Below, in pieces: positions 9,219-17,741 of a stretch of DNA of 64,000 nucleotides (position 1 is its first letter; each line of letters begins with the position of its first letter). This DNA is from Bradyrhizobium sp. CCGUVB4N (lineage in GTDB: Bacteria > Pseudomonadota > Alphaproteobacteria > Rhizobiales > Xanthobacteraceae): contig NZ_JANADP010000001.1 of assembly GCF_024199945.1 (NCBI RefSeq), forward strand, positions 1,116,001-1,180,000, given 5' to 3'. The notes under the pieces are model-generated. The model was not told the DNA's origin. It saw only the letters and a program-made list of their open reading frames with translations, and searched no databases. The position numbers and the translations under genes were made by a program.

Positions 9219-9283
9219 CCATCCACTTATGTATGCCGGCATAGGAAATTGGGTAATTGCTATTCTGTCCGTCCAAGGCGAAA
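9219..9283 (+). promoter_or_regulatory. Promoter/operator element shared with 14912-14976
   Basis: This 65-bp stretch matches 14912-14976 at about 50 positions without a gap. Shared blocks are CCATCCA, TTATGTATG, CATAG, ATTGCTATTCTG and GTCCA. A TATG-4-CATA palindrome (9232-9243) suits a LysR half-site pair, and TATTCT could be a -10 box. It lies about 90 bp upstream of the SDR gene. The partner copy abuts the LysR gene, so that LysR is the likely binder. Confidence 0.65.
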
Positions 9284-9372
9284 GGAGCGCCAGAAATGAG
9301 GAAAACAAATCAAGCTCCATAAAACGCGCCGTTCACATCGGGCGCGCCAAAGAACGAAATAGGAGACGAAAT

Positions 9373-10122
9373 ATGGGTAAACTAGGTGGCAAGGTTGCTG
9401 TTATCACCGGCGGCAGCGATGGAATGGGCTTGGCGACAGCCAAGCTGTTCGCACGCGAGGGCGCGAAGGTCATCATCACCGGGCGCGATCAGGCAAGGCT
9501 CGATGCCGCGGCGCAGGGCATCGGAAATGGCGCCGACGCGATCGGCTGCGATATTTCGAAGATTGCGGACATCGAAGCGCTGCGTGCGTTTGTCGAGAGG
9601 AAGCACGGCCGTGTCGACATCATCTTCGCGAACGCCGGTGCGGCGCGACCGAACATGTTTGAATACATGTCGGAGGAAGAATTCGATTTCACGATCGACT
9701 GTACCTTCAAGGGAACCTACTTCACGGTGCAGAAACTCCTGCCGCTCATGACATCCGGCGGCTCGATCGTCCTCAACACCACGACCCTGACCACGAAGGG
9801 CATGCCCTATGTCAGCGTCTATTCAGCGGGCAAAGCGGCAATTCGCTCGCTGGCGCGCTCGCTCACGGCGGAACTAATCGGCAAGGGCATACGAGTGAAC
9901 GCAATGGCGCCCGGCTACATCGACACTGACCAGGCGCGCAAATCGGGTGTGAGCGAGGAGATGATCCAGCAGACCAAGACCCATGTGCATACCCAAATTC
10001 CGATGCACCGCAGCGGCACCGTCGATGAGATCGCAAAAGCCGTCCTATTCCTAGCCTCCGATGACTCGTCCTATCTGACAGGCAGCGAACTCTGCGTCGA
10101 CGGCGGCTGGAATCAAGTCTGA
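9373..10122 (+). CDS. SDR family oxidoreductase
   Basis: 249 residues from ATG 9373, with AGGAG just upstream; the frame open from 9100 lacks support. It is a classical short-chain dehydrogenase/reductase: cofactor loop ITGGSDGMG near residues 11-19, NAG motif in FANAGAARPN, active-site Tyr and Lys in YVSVYSAGKAA, and a C-terminal SDDSSYLTGSELCVDGGWNQV, as in FabG-type enzymes. It probably oxidises an alcohol or reduces a ketone with NAD(P)(H). The promoter element at 9219-9283 is shared with the LysR gene downstream, which suggests LysR control. Confidence 0.88.
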   Translation: MGKLGGKVAVITGGSDGMGLATAKLFAREGAKVIITGRDQARLDAAAQGIGNGADAIGCDISKIADIEALRAFVERKHGRVDIIFANAGAARPNMFEYMSEEEFDFTIDCTFKGTYFTVQKLLPLMTSGGSIVLNTTTLTTKGMPYVSVYSAGKAAIRSLARSLTAELIGKGIRVNAMAPGYIDTDQARKSGVSEEMIQQTKTHVHTQIPMHRSGTVDEIAKAVLFLASDDSSYLTGSELCVDGGWNQV

Positions 10123-10434
10123 TAGTTCCTGCGACCAAGCATGACGAGGTCATCCGCTCTGTTCGAGGCGGATGGCCTTGCGGAATGGATTTGACCATCG
10201 CCCATTAGAATCGGCGCGTGATCGTATGTCTGAAGACTCTGTGCTGAAACCCGGGAATGCCAGGCACCGTCATCATTGCGACGGACATCGGAATTCCATG
10301 CGCTGCATCGGGAATGCTGGCTGAGGCGACTTTGAACTGCTCATAAATCGATACGCGATCGGCAATCAGCGGAAAGGAACGGCGCTAGCAGCTCCCTCGA
10401 TGTCCAGGCTCGGCGGTGGCCACGGCTGTTGATT

Positions 10435-10457
10435 TTACAAGACAGTCGGTCTAATAA
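10435..10457. promoter_or_regulatory. Candidate TetR (AcuR-like) operator
   Basis: A partial palindrome of the form TTA-2-AGAC-5-GTCT-2-TAA ends 6 bp before the TetR start at 10464. Its position fits autorepression of the regulator and the acuI-like gene that overlaps it. Confidence 0.55.
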
Positions 10458-10463
10458 ATCGCT

Positions 10464-11120
10464 GTGAAAGTGATTTTGCCATCAACAGGGCCCCGTCGTC
10501 GTGGTCGCCCGCCCAAGGACCAGTCACGGCCGGACGCGCCGCGCGCACGGCTAGTACGCACGGGCGTCGCGATCCTGACCGAGAAGGGCTTCAGCGCCGT
10601 TGGAGTTGAGGAGATCCTGGAAGCTGCCGATGTGCCAAAAGGGTCATTTTACCACTACTTTGACAGCAAGGACGCCTTCGGTCTCGAGCTGATCGACGCC
10701 TATGCTGACTTTTTCGCGCGCAAGCTGGATCGATGGTTCGACAACATGGAGCGTGCTCCCCTCGACCGTCTCCGTGATTTCATTGCGGACGCAAGGTCGG
10801 GGATGGCGCGGTACGGTTACCGGCGTGGCTGTCTCATCGGTAATCTCGGACAAGAGATGGGTGTCCTGCCGGAGCCGTTTCGAAAGCGCCTGGCCGCCGT
10901 CTTCCGGGACTGGGAAGCGCGGACGTCCCGTTGTCTGCGCTCGGCGCAAGAGGCGGGCGAGATACCCAGTGGCATCGATTGCGAAGGCCTAGCGCAGTTT
11001 TTTTGGACAGGCTGGGAGGGCGCGGTCCTGCGCGCCAAGCTCGAACGGCGCCCCGACGCGCTCGACTTATTCGCCGAAGGCTTTTTTTCGATTATCCGGG
11101 CAACGTGTAAGGAGAGTTGA
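10464..11120 (+). CDS. TetR family regulator, AcuR-like
   Basis: 218 residues from GTG 10464. The N-terminal helix-turn-helix is [22 protein letters not shown] followed by [10 protein letters not shown]; the C-terminal part has [12 protein letters not shown] and the FWTGWEGA segment found in AcuR-type TetR proteins. AcuR of Rhodobacter represses acuI and responds to acrylate or acryloyl-CoA. The next gene is an AcuI-type reductase starting 2 bp after the stop, which supports the assignment. A candidate palindrome sits immediately upstream. Confidence 0.83.
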   Translation: MKVILPSTGPRRRGRPPKDQSRPDAPRARLVRTGVAILTEKGFSAVGVEEILEAADVPKGSFYHYFDSKDAFGLELIDAYADFFARKLDRWFDNMERAPLDRLRDFIADARSGMARYGYRRGCLIGNLGQEMGVLPEPFRKRLAAVFRDWEARTSRCLRSAQEAGEIPSGIDCEGLAQFFWTGWEGAVLRAKLERRPDALDLFAEGFFSIIRATCKES

Positions 11121-11122
11121 CA

Positions 11123-12121
11123 GTGGGGTCGAATTTCAAAGCCGTGCTGATCGAGCATGATGGCAACCGGCAGTCGGTAAGACTGGCTGAGCTTGCTCGC
11201 GACCAGTTGCCCGAGGGAGATGTGACGGTACGCGTTGCCTGCTCGACGTTGAATTATAAGGATGCGTTGGCCATCACGGGAAAGAATCCGGTTGTTCGTA
11301 ACTTTCCCATGATCCCTGGCATCGATTTCGCGGGGACCATCGAAGAATCTTCAAACGCGAATTTCAAGCCAGGCGACCGGGTCGTGCTGAACGGATGGGG
11401 CGTGGGCGAGCGGCACTGGGGCGGGTTGGCCGAAGTCGCCCGGGTGAAGAGCGATTGGCTGATCCCTTTGGAGCCGGCCTTTTCCTTGGCTCAAGCGATG
11501 AGCATTGGGACGGCCGGTTACACTGCCGCGCTCTGTGTGATTGCGCTTGAGCGCCACGGCGTTACGCCGGGAAGTGGCGAGGTGCTCGTGACCGGCGCGG
11601 CAGGCGGCGTGGGCAGTGTCGCAACGGCGCTACTCGCCAATCTCGGTTATGAGGTGGCCGCAGTTACAGGGCGTCCTGAAGAATCGGACTATCTCACGAA
11701 ACTTGGTGCCAAGCGCATCTTGCCGCGATCGCGGTTCAGCGAACCGGGGAAGCCGCTCGCGAAGGAAGAATGGGCCGGCGCGGTCGATGTGGCCGGCGGA
11801 CAGGTGCTCGCCAACGTCTGCGCATCGATGAAGTATCGTGGTGTGGTCGCGGCCTGCGGTCTCGCCGCTGGCATGGGCTTGCCGGCGACCGTGGCCCCCT
11901 TCATCCTGCGAGGCGTCACACTCGCTGGCATCGACAGCGTCATGTGTCCTCGCGAGGAACGCCGCGAGGCGTGGCGGCGACTTGCCCGTGACCTCGATCC
12001 TTCTCTCCTTGATGCGATGACCGAGCGCGTGCCGCTCGAAGCGTGCATCAGCGTTGCAGATCGTCTCATTGCGGGCACGGTGCGCGGCCGCGTAATCGTG
12101 CCAATTTCCAACGAGCAATAA
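11123..12121 (+). CDS. acuI: Acryloyl-CoA reductase-type zinc-free MDR oxidoreductase (AcuI/YhdH)
   Basis: 332 residues. I prefer GTG 11123, eight bases after AAGGAG, over TTG 11117, which is only two bases from it. YhdH/AcuI marks are [38 protein letters not shown] and the NADPH loop [12 protein letters not shown]; zinc ligands are absent, as expected. AcuI reduces acryloyl-CoA to propionyl-CoA with NADPH and so detoxifies acrylate. The propionyl-CoA produced could enter the PccAB carboxylase at 60379-63934. The overlapping AcuR-like gene supports this role. A broader quinone-oxidoreductase role is possible. Confidence 0.82.
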   Translation: MGSNFKAVLIEHDGNRQSVRLAELARDQLPEGDVTVRVACSTLNYKDALAITGKNPVVRNFPMIPGIDFAGTIEESSNANFKPGDRVVLNGWGVGERHWGGLAEVARVKSDWLIPLEPAFSLAQAMSIGTAGYTAALCVIALERHGVTPGSGEVLVTGAAGGVGSVATALLANLGYEVAAVTGRPEESDYLTKLGAKRILPRSRFSEPGKPLAKEEWAGAVDVAGGQVLANVCASMKYRGVVAACGLAAGMGLPATVAPFILRGVTLAGIDSVMCPREERREAWRRLARDLDPSLLDAMTERVPLEACISVADRLIAGTVRGRVIVPISNEQ

Positions 12122-12138
12122 CCTAGGGATCCAAAGTC

Positions 12139-12714
12139 ATGACCCAAGCCCTTGCAGTCAGTCGCTTCCCCGTTCCCGATCTCGCCGACATGCCCGGCGA
12201 CATCCGCAGCCGCATCCTGGCCGTTCAGGAGAAGTCGGGCTTCATTCCGAACGTCTTCCTCGTGCTCGCGCACCGGCCGGACGAGTTCCGCGCCTTCTTC
12301 GCCTATCACGACGCCCTGATGGACAAACCTGGCAATCTCACCAAAGCCGAGCGCGAGATGATCGTGGTCGCAACCAGCAACCTCAACCAGTGCCAGTATT
12401 GCGTGGTGGCGCATGGGGCAATCCTGCGAATCCGTGCCAAGGATCCCCTGATTGCCGATCAGGTCGCCGTCAACTACCGCAAGGCGGACATCACTGATCG
12501 CCAGAAAGCCATGCTGGATTTCGCCGTCCGTGTCTCCACCGAGGCTCAGAAGGTCTCCGAGAGCGACTTCGCCACGCTGAAGTCGCACGGATTCACGGAA
12601 GAGGACATCTGGGACATCGCCGCGATCTCGGCCTTCTTCGGCTTGTCGAATAGGCTTGCCAACGTCACAAGCATGCGTCCGAACGCCGAATTCTACGCCA
12701 TGGGCCGCGGCTGA
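12139..12714 (+). CDS. AhpD-like peroxidase-related protein (carboxymuconolactone decarboxylase fold)
   Basis: 191 residues, starting 17 bp after the acuI-like gene. The AhpD core is LTKAEREMIVVATSNLNQCQYCVVAHG, where CQYC is the redox CxxC and the following His completes the proton relay. ISAFFGLSNRLAN belongs to the C-terminal half of the peroxidase-related subfamily, which runs about 180-195 residues. Such proteins are thought to reduce peroxides or take part in thiol chemistry. Its job with the reductase and acyl-CoA dehydrogenase is not clear; protection from acrylate-derived electrophiles is a guess. Confidence 0.85.
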   Translation: MTQALAVSRFPVPDLADMPGDIRSRILAVQEKSGFIPNVFLVLAHRPDEFRAFFAYHDALMDKPGNLTKAEREMIVVATSNLNQCQYCVVAHGAILRIRAKDPLIADQVAVNYRKADITDRQKAMLDFAVRVSTEAQKVSESDFATLKSHGFTEEDIWDIAAISAFFGLSNRLANVTSMRPNAEFYAMGRG

Positions 12715-12727
12715 GAGGAGGTACGCC

Positions 12728-13930
12728 ATGGAGCTTTCATCGGAGCAACAGGCGCTGAAGGAAAGAGCCGCGGCGTTCTCGAACGGGCTGCTGCGCAAGC
12801 GCGGCGCCGAGGTCGATCAATCGCGTGAATATCCCTGGGACGTCGTCGAAGCGCTGAAGGCAGAGTGCTTCATGGGAATGACCATTCCCAAGGAGTATGG
12901 CGGGGAGGGCCGCAGCTTCCTCGACACAGTGCTGGTCATCGAGGAGATGGCGCGCGCGTGTACCGTCTCGGCGCGCATCGTCGTTGAAGCCAACATGGGT
13001 GCAATCTCGACTGTCATGGCGTATGGCACCGACGCCCAGCGCAAGCGGGCTGCCGATCTCGTCTTGGCCGGCGACAAGCCGGCGATCTGCATTACCGAGC
13101 CCGACGCGGGCAGCGACGCCAGCGGAATGAAGGCCCGGGCCGACAAGCGCGGCAACCGTTACGTGATCAACGGCAAGAAGCACTGGATCACGGGCGCCGG
13201 CGTATCGCGCCTGCACCTGATCTTCGCGCGGGTTTTCGATGAGGGCGGTGAGGAGCTGGGCGTCGGCGGCTTCCTGGCTGTGCGCGGGGACGCCGACGGT
13301 CTGCGCATGAGCAGGCGCGAAACGACGATGGGACTCTGCGGCATGCCCGAGGGCGAGCTGGTGTTCGAAGATCTGGAGATCACGCCAGATATGGTGCTGC
13401 TGCCCCCGTCGGGCTTCAAGCGCGGTTTTGCCGATCTCATCAACGCCTATAACAGCCAGCGCGTCGGCGCGGGCACCGTCGCCATGGGGATCGCCGCCGG
13501 CGCCCTGGAGCACGCCGTCCAATGGGCGAAAACGCGCGAGCAGTTCGGGAGGCCGATCGGCGAATTCCAGGGTTTGCAATGGATGCTTGCCGACATGCAG
13601 ACGCAGCTCACGGCGTCCCGGTTGATGCTGCATGCCGCGGCAGCATCGCGCGGTCCGGATGGCAGCGCGTTTCCCGACCCGATGCTCGCAGCCCAAGCAA
13701 AAATCTTCGCGTCGGAGGCCGCGATCAAGATCGTCAACGACGCGCTGCAAATGTTCGGGGCCCGCGGCTATTCGCGCGACTTCCCGCTTGAACGCATGGC
13801 GCGTGATGTACGCATGTTCACGATAGGCGGGGGCACAGCCCAGGTGCTGCGCACGCTCGTCGCAAGCAAGGTTCTGGGCTGGAAGCTGCCGCAGACCCGC
13901 GATGGCTACACGATATCCGAGAACCAATAA
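12728..13930 (+). CDS. Acyl-CoA dehydrogenase family protein, lacking the usual YEG glutamate
   Basis: 400 residues from ATG 12728, preceded by GAGGAGG and 13 bp after the AhpD-like stop; the frame starting at 12656 overlaps that gene. FAD contacts are visible in CITEPDAGSDA and GKKHWITGAGVS, and the C-terminal domain has TREQFGRPIGEFQGLQWMLADM and GARGYSRDFPLERMARD. Where the medium-chain enzyme has a catalytic Glu (YEG), this protein has IGGGTAQ, so any catalytic base must lie elsewhere, as in isovaleryl-CoA dehydrogenase. The acyl chain is unknown. It is last in the acuI-like operon and convergent with the LysR gene. Confidence 0.87.
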   Translation: MELSSEQQALKERAAAFSNGLLRKRGAEVDQSREYPWDVVEALKAECFMGMTIPKEYGGEGRSFLDTVLVIEEMARACTVSARIVVEANMGAISTVMAYGTDAQRKRAADLVLAGDKPAICITEPDAGSDASGMKARADKRGNRYVINGKKHWITGAGVSRLHLIFARVFDEGGEELGVGGFLAVRGDADGLRMSRRETTMGLCGMPEGELVFEDLEITPDMVLLPPSGFKRGFADLINAYNSQRVGAGTVAMGIAAGALEHAVQWAKTREQFGRPIGEFQGLQWMLADMQTQLTASRLMLHAAAASRGPDGSAFPDPMLAAQAKIFASEAAIKIVNDALQMFGARGYSRDFPLERMARDVRMFTIGGGTAQVLRTLVASKVLGWKLPQTRDGYTISENQ

Positions 13931-13981
13931 GGTCTACACCTAAGATCAAAGCCATGACCTTGGGATCGTTGGCGGCACCAT

Positions 13982-14884
13982 TCAGGGTTTCTTCGCGCCT
14001 TGACTCTTCCTCAGGTCAGAAAACTCTTGCTTGAGCAGGTCCAGAACAGTTCTGACTTTGGGGAGATCCGCCATGCGCTTGTGGCAGATGATCGCGAGTT
14101 CTGCGCGGAGTGAGGCTGGAAGCTCGAGCTTGAGCTCCACGAGGTCTCCCGGCCGCTTGAGCCGATGGGGCGTCTTCAGAAGGATCATCGCGCCAACGCC
14201 AGCCTGGCAGGCCGCGACCTGTACGCTGTAGTCGTCAGATGCGAAAGTGGGACGAAAGTCTGGGATCTTGGCCGCGAGCTCCGGATTCGGGCTGACCATC
14301 TCGAGCTGCCCCGCCCATGCGATCCAGTCGAGGTCGCGAAAGCCATATTTCGCGGGCAGTCTCCGTGCGTAGTCCTTGCTGACGTACGCGCCGATCGGAA
14401 TCACAGTTTCGCCGACTGTGATCAGATCGGGATCATCGGAGGGATATCTCCTGAGCGCGATGTCCGCCTCGCCACGCGAGAGATTCAAGCGTTCCGTGCT
14501 GGCCAACACCTCGAGAGCGATCTGTGGGTGCTTTCTCTTGAGGGTTTCCGCGAACGGCGCCAGGAGATCTAAGGCGAACGTCGGTGCGGCCGTAACGCGC
14601 ACGCGGCCACTGACAGGAGAGTTCTTCGCATCGAGTGAGCGATTGGCTTCCGTCGCCCATTGCGCCATGCCTTGGGCTGCGGGCATTAGCCTTATTCCAG
14701 TTTTCGTTAGGGTGATGCCCTGGTTTTTGCGGACGAAAAGCGGCTCGCCGAGCCCGTACTCCATCTCCGCAATCCTCCGGCTCAAAGTGGGTTGGCTCAC
14801 CTTCAAGCGCCGCGCGGCGCCACTCATGCTCCCAGCATCGCAAACGGCGAGAAAAATGCGGAGGTCGTCCCATTGTAAGTCCAC
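13982..14884 (-). CDS. LysR family regulator
   Basis: 300 residues from GTG 14884, with GGAGGAG five bases upstream; an ATG at 14935 has no such site and overlaps the operator. The helix-turn-helix is residues about 3-60 (FLAVCDAGSMSGAARRLKVSQPTLSRRIAEME), followed by a periplasmic-binding-type effector domain. The region upstream (14912-14976) carries the same 65-bp element as the SDR promoter at 9219-9283. I infer control of the SDR gene and of the rightward genes at 15032-15851, one of which is now broken. Confidence 0.88.
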   Translation of the reverse strand: MDLQWDDLRIFLAVCDAGSMSGAARRLKVSQPTLSRRIAEMEYGLGEPLFVRKNQGITLTKTGIRLMPAAQGMAQWATEANRSLDAKNSPVSGRVRVTAAPTFALDLLAPFAETLKRKHPQIALEVLASTERLNLSRGEADIALRRYPSDDPDLITVGETVIPIGAYVSKDYARRLPAKYGFRDLDWIAWAGQLEMVSPNPELAAKIPDFRPTFASDDYSVQVAACQAGVGAMILLKTPHRLKRPGDLVELKLELPASLRAELAIICHKRMADLPKVRTVLDLLKQEFSDLRKSQGAKKP

Positions 14885-14911
14885 GTTCGCTCCTCCGGCT
14901 CGTTTGTTGGG

Positions 14912-14976
14912 CCATCCATTTATGTATGGAGACATAGAAAGTTAGACGATTGCTATTCTGGCTGTCCAGGGCAAAG
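14912..14976 (+). promoter_or_regulatory. Promoter/operator element shared with 9219-9283
   Basis: Same spacing and blocks as the element before the SDR gene, with TATG-GAGA-CATA at 14925-14936 and ATTGCTATTCTG at 14949-14960. It is 28 bp upstream of the LysR start and oriented toward 15032. It probably serves LysR autoregulation and activation of the divergent genes. Confidence 0.65.
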
Positions 14977-15031
14977 TCATCATCGCTCAAGAGTCTTAGG
15001 CTGGGTGCTCAGGCGGTAGGAGGCGACGGTA

Positions 15032-15229
15032 ATGCTCGACCAGCAGGCAGGCGAGGGAGTCTCGTTCATCGTCAATGATTCCGTAGTTAGTCAAAATGAA
15101 TTAGGCGGGATGACTCCGAAGACGATGAACGCCGGAGCCGTCGATTTTGTGAACGGCTCGGTTGCGGGCGGCTGGATGGCAAGGGCCATTGAGCGCCTTT
15201 GGCGCCTCGTCTTTGACCTTAATTACTAG
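15032..15229 (+). CDS. Possible small hypothetical protein
   Basis: 65 residues from ATG 15032, preceded by AGGAGG at normal spacing. It is the first frame downstream of the rightward element at 14912-14976. No domain, signal peptide or membrane segment is evident. The ribosome-binding site and position are the only support. Confidence 0.35.
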   Translation: MLDQQAGEGVSFIVNDSVVSQNELGGMTPKTMNAGAVDFVNGSVAGGWMARAIERLWRLVFDLNY

Positions 15230-15398
15230 CTGCATGACGCTTTTCAGTGCCGTTTCGCGCGAGAATTTCTAAGAACGCTAGAAATCGAAATCGTCGGTCA
15301 CCGTAGTGTATCGCACGTCGATGGCCTCCCGCAGCGACCAGTCTTCATAGGAAAGCACGCTCGGATCCACGGTCAACACAAACAAGGAGATCAGACTC

Positions 15399-15851
15399 AT
15401 GGCAAAATACGTCGTCGCGTCCGCCGAGCGCACCATCGACGCGCCCGCGCACGATGTCTACCGATACCTCGCAGACATGCACCTTCACGCTCGGTTCCTG
15501 CCCCTTCTACGACTTTCAAGTCGAAGAAGGCGGCGTAGGAGCAGGCAGCGTCGTCAGCTTCAAAATAAAATCTGCGGGCGGCGTCCGGAATCTCCGGATG
15601 GAGATCACTGAGCCGGAGCGCGGCCGAATCTTGGTCCAGGCTGACACCGGAAGCTCCGGCCTCGTCAGGACATTTACTGTGACCCCCACGGCGAGCAGGC
15701 GTTGGTGAACATCACCTCCAGGTTTGATGGCGAGACGGGCATCGCCGGCTTCGTCGAGGGACTCGTCGCGCCTCGCAGGTTGCACCGCGTATACGTCGAG
15801 GAACTCACCCGCCTCAACGCTTATGCCCGTGAGCAGCGCGACGCATCCTGA
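15399..15851 (+). pseudogene. SRPBCC (polyketide cyclase-like) protein gene with two frameshifts
   Basis: Three consecutive frames join into one SRPBCC-fold protein. Frame one gives MAKYVVASAERTIDAPAHDV and then ARFLP. Frame two continues with YDFQVEEGGVGAGSVVSFK and MEITEPERGRILVQAD. Frame three, from about 15680, gives GEQALVNITSRFDG and ends with ELTRLNAYAREQRDAS at 15851. The shifts fall near 15500 and 15680. The joined length, about 150 residues, is normal for the family. Either the gene is dead or the assembly has two indels. It lies downstream of the LysR-linked promoter element. Confidence 0.75.
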
Positions 15852-16302
15852 AGTGCCACGGCAAGCTCGCAGACAGTCGGTGTTGCCAAGATCTGTACCC
15901 GTCCGACTCTTGGCGGCGGCAGGTGACGAAGCGCCTGCCGTCGGAGAAGTGCCGCACCGGATGGACGTTCTCGAGACCCGAGCGGTGCTCGACCGCCGGC
16001 CGTCCTGCCGATGCCCCCGTAAGCGGCAGCAGCATCGCAAACTGACCAGGCCCGCGACCCGCGCCTCGTCGCCCTGGTCAGAATAGTTGCGCGACAGGCC
16101 GCGCGAGGCTTCTATTCACGCCCCCATGGGTCGGCCGGGACTGTGCGACCTCCCACACTGTTCGACGCCAAGGATGATCGGATTACGCGTCAATGATCCG
16201 TCGTTCGGCCTCGCGGTAACAAGCGTATGCCGTTGCTGCTGACAAAGGGCCCGACAACCAGCTTGGTGAACAAATAATCATTGAACCCCGCCGCGAGTCG
16301 TG
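15852..16302. other. Intergenic region without a supported gene
   Basis: About 450 bp after the SRPBCC pseudogene. Frames are short and match nothing I recognise. G+C is similar to coding DNA, so it may hold decayed coding sequence. Confidence 0.4.
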
Positions 16303-16318
16303 ATTGTTATATGTCAAT
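16303..16318 (+). promoter_or_regulatory. Operator motif copy 1 of the hydroxyproline cassette
   Basis: ATTGTTATATGTCAAT fits the 16-mer pattern ATTG-3-TATGTCAAT also found at 16337-16352 and, inverted, at 17712-17727. It lies 94 bp before the oxidase gene. Confidence 0.6.
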
Positions 16319-16336
16319 GACTCGGAAATCGTGCTT

Positions 16337-16352
16337 ATTGAGCTATGTCAAT
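16337..16352 (+). promoter_or_regulatory. Operator motif copy 2 of the hydroxyproline cassette
   Basis: ATTGAGCTATGTCAAT, in the same orientation as copy 1 and 34 bp downstream of it. A direct pair is the arrangement MocR regulators often bind. Confidence 0.6.
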
Positions 16353-16411
16353 CCTAGGGCAGGCAGTGTGGTCGCGGCGCGGCGGGGCTTAGCGCGAACA
16401 GGAGATTTTGC

Positions 16412-17647
16412 ATGGCTGAATCGCATGCTGTCGCGGTGATTGGCGGGGGCGTAGTCGGCGTGAGTTGCGCGCTCATGCTGGCGCGGGAAGGGCACAGCGT
16501 CACGGTCGTCGAGGAGGGCCGCGTCGGCCATGGTTGCTCTTGGGGCAATGGTGCCCAATACAATGCGGGATCGGCTCTTCCGATGGCTCATCCCGGTGTC
16601 ATGTGGCGCGCGCTGCGCTGGTTCGCTGATGCTAATGGCCCAGTGCGCCTCGCTCCGCGTGAGTTGCCTCGCACCCTCCCTTGGCTAGTCCGCTTCCTGC
16701 GTACTGGACGTCCGCAAGCTTGGGAGGCGGCGTATGCGGCGTTGCACACTCTCAACCAACCGTGTGCCGCTCTGTATCGCGATATGCTCGGCGATACCGA
16801 TTGGAAACGATTGTTCCGGCCGAACGGTGCCCTCCATGTATGGCGCGACGAAGCGCCAAGCGCGCTGGAAGAGCGGGTGGACTGTATGCGGACGCAGCAC
16901 GGCGTAGCTTTTGAGAGGCTGAGTGCCGAGCAGCTGCGCGAGTTGGAGCCGGCTCTGTCCCGCGACTACCAACGTGGGGTCTACTTTCCAAACAGTGGTC
17001 ATGTGACTTCGCCCCCAGCGCTGGTGGAGGGTTTGATGGAGCGAGCGGCTGCGCTTGGCACCTCAATTCGCACTGCGCGTGTTGAGGCGATAGAGCCGGG
17101 CACGGAACATGTAACACTGCAGACGAGTACCGGGCCTCACCACTGCGACACAGTGGTTGTCGCGGCGGGGATTGCTAGCCGCGATCTGGCGCGCTCCCTG
17201 GGAGTTTCCCTGTCGCTGGCCAGTGAGCGTGGCTATCACATTACTATGCCCGGTATTTCCGGTGCCATCAGCCGCCCCGTCACCGACGCAGCCTCGGCCT
17301 TTGTTGCCACACCGCTCGACGAAGGGCTGCGCGTCGTGGGCATCGCCGAATTCGATGCGCCCGATGCGCCGCGTGATGTGAAGCAGAGCACGAAGCTGCA
17401 AGCATACGCCCGCACAATGCTCCCGGACATACCCATCAGTCAGGTGACTGACTGGATGGGCGTAAGACCATCAACGCCAGACAGCCTCCCGATCATCGGC
17501 GCCCATCCGAAGCATGCGTCCATCTTGTTCGCTACTGGCCATGGGCACATGGGCATCAGTGGAGCCCCCATGACTGCGGCCATTATCTCCGACCTGGTCG
17601 CGCGCCGCGCACCCCGGATCCCAAGCGCGCCTTATCGGCTGCGATAA
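16412..17647 (+). CDS. FAD-dependent D-amino acid (D-hydroxyproline) dehydrogenase, DadA-like
   Basis: 411 residues; AGGAG precedes ATG 16412. The N-terminal Rossmann loop VAVIGGGVVGVSCALML binds FAD, and the C-terminal DWMGVRPSTPDSLPIIG is typical of the DAO/DadA family. In the bacterial hydroxyproline pathway a protein of this type oxidises cis-4-hydroxy-D-proline to 1-pyrroline-4-hydroxy-2-carboxylate. The assignment rests on position: the epimerase, deaminase and semialdehyde dehydrogenase follow on the same strand. It has its own promoter region with two operator copies. It could act on other D-amino acids. Confidence 0.85.
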   Translation: MAESHAVAVIGGGVVGVSCALMLAREGHSVTVVEEGRVGHGCSWGNGAQYNAGSALPMAHPGVMWRALRWFADANGPVRLAPRELPRTLPWLVRFLRTGRPQAWEAAYAALHTLNQPCAALYRDMLGDTDWKRLFRPNGALHVWRDEAPSALEERVDCMRTQHGVAFERLSAEQLRELEPALSRDYQRGVYFPNSGHVTSPPALVEGLMERAAALGTSIRTARVEAIEPGTEHVTLQTSTGPHHCDTVVVAAGIASRDLARSLGVSLSLASERGYHITMPGISGAISRPVTDAASAFVATPLDEGLRVVGIAEFDAPDAPRDVKQSTKLQAYARTMLPDIPISQVTDWMGVRPSTPDSLPIIGAHPKHASILFATGHGHMGISGAPMTAAIISDLVARRAPRIPSAPYRLR

Positions 17648-17711
17648 AGGCGGTAGGTCTCACAAGTTTAGCCTTGCGTCGCTCAGCGATAATGATATGG
17701 TTCAATTGTAA

Positions 17712-17727
17712 ATTGACATAGTTCAAT
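17712..17727 (-). promoter_or_regulatory. Operator motif copy 3 of the hydroxyproline cassette
   Basis: On the minus strand this reads ATTGAACTATGTCAAT, one base different from copy 2. A degenerate partner (GATATGGTTCAAT) lies just upstream at about 17694-17706. The site ends 14 bp before the binding-protein ATG and overlaps the likely promoter. Confidence 0.65.
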
Positions 17728-17741
17728 AGGAGGAAACCTCA

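Noticed and set aside
12737..13927. Minus-strand 396-residue open frame
   Set aside because: Antisense of the acyl-CoA dehydrogenase.
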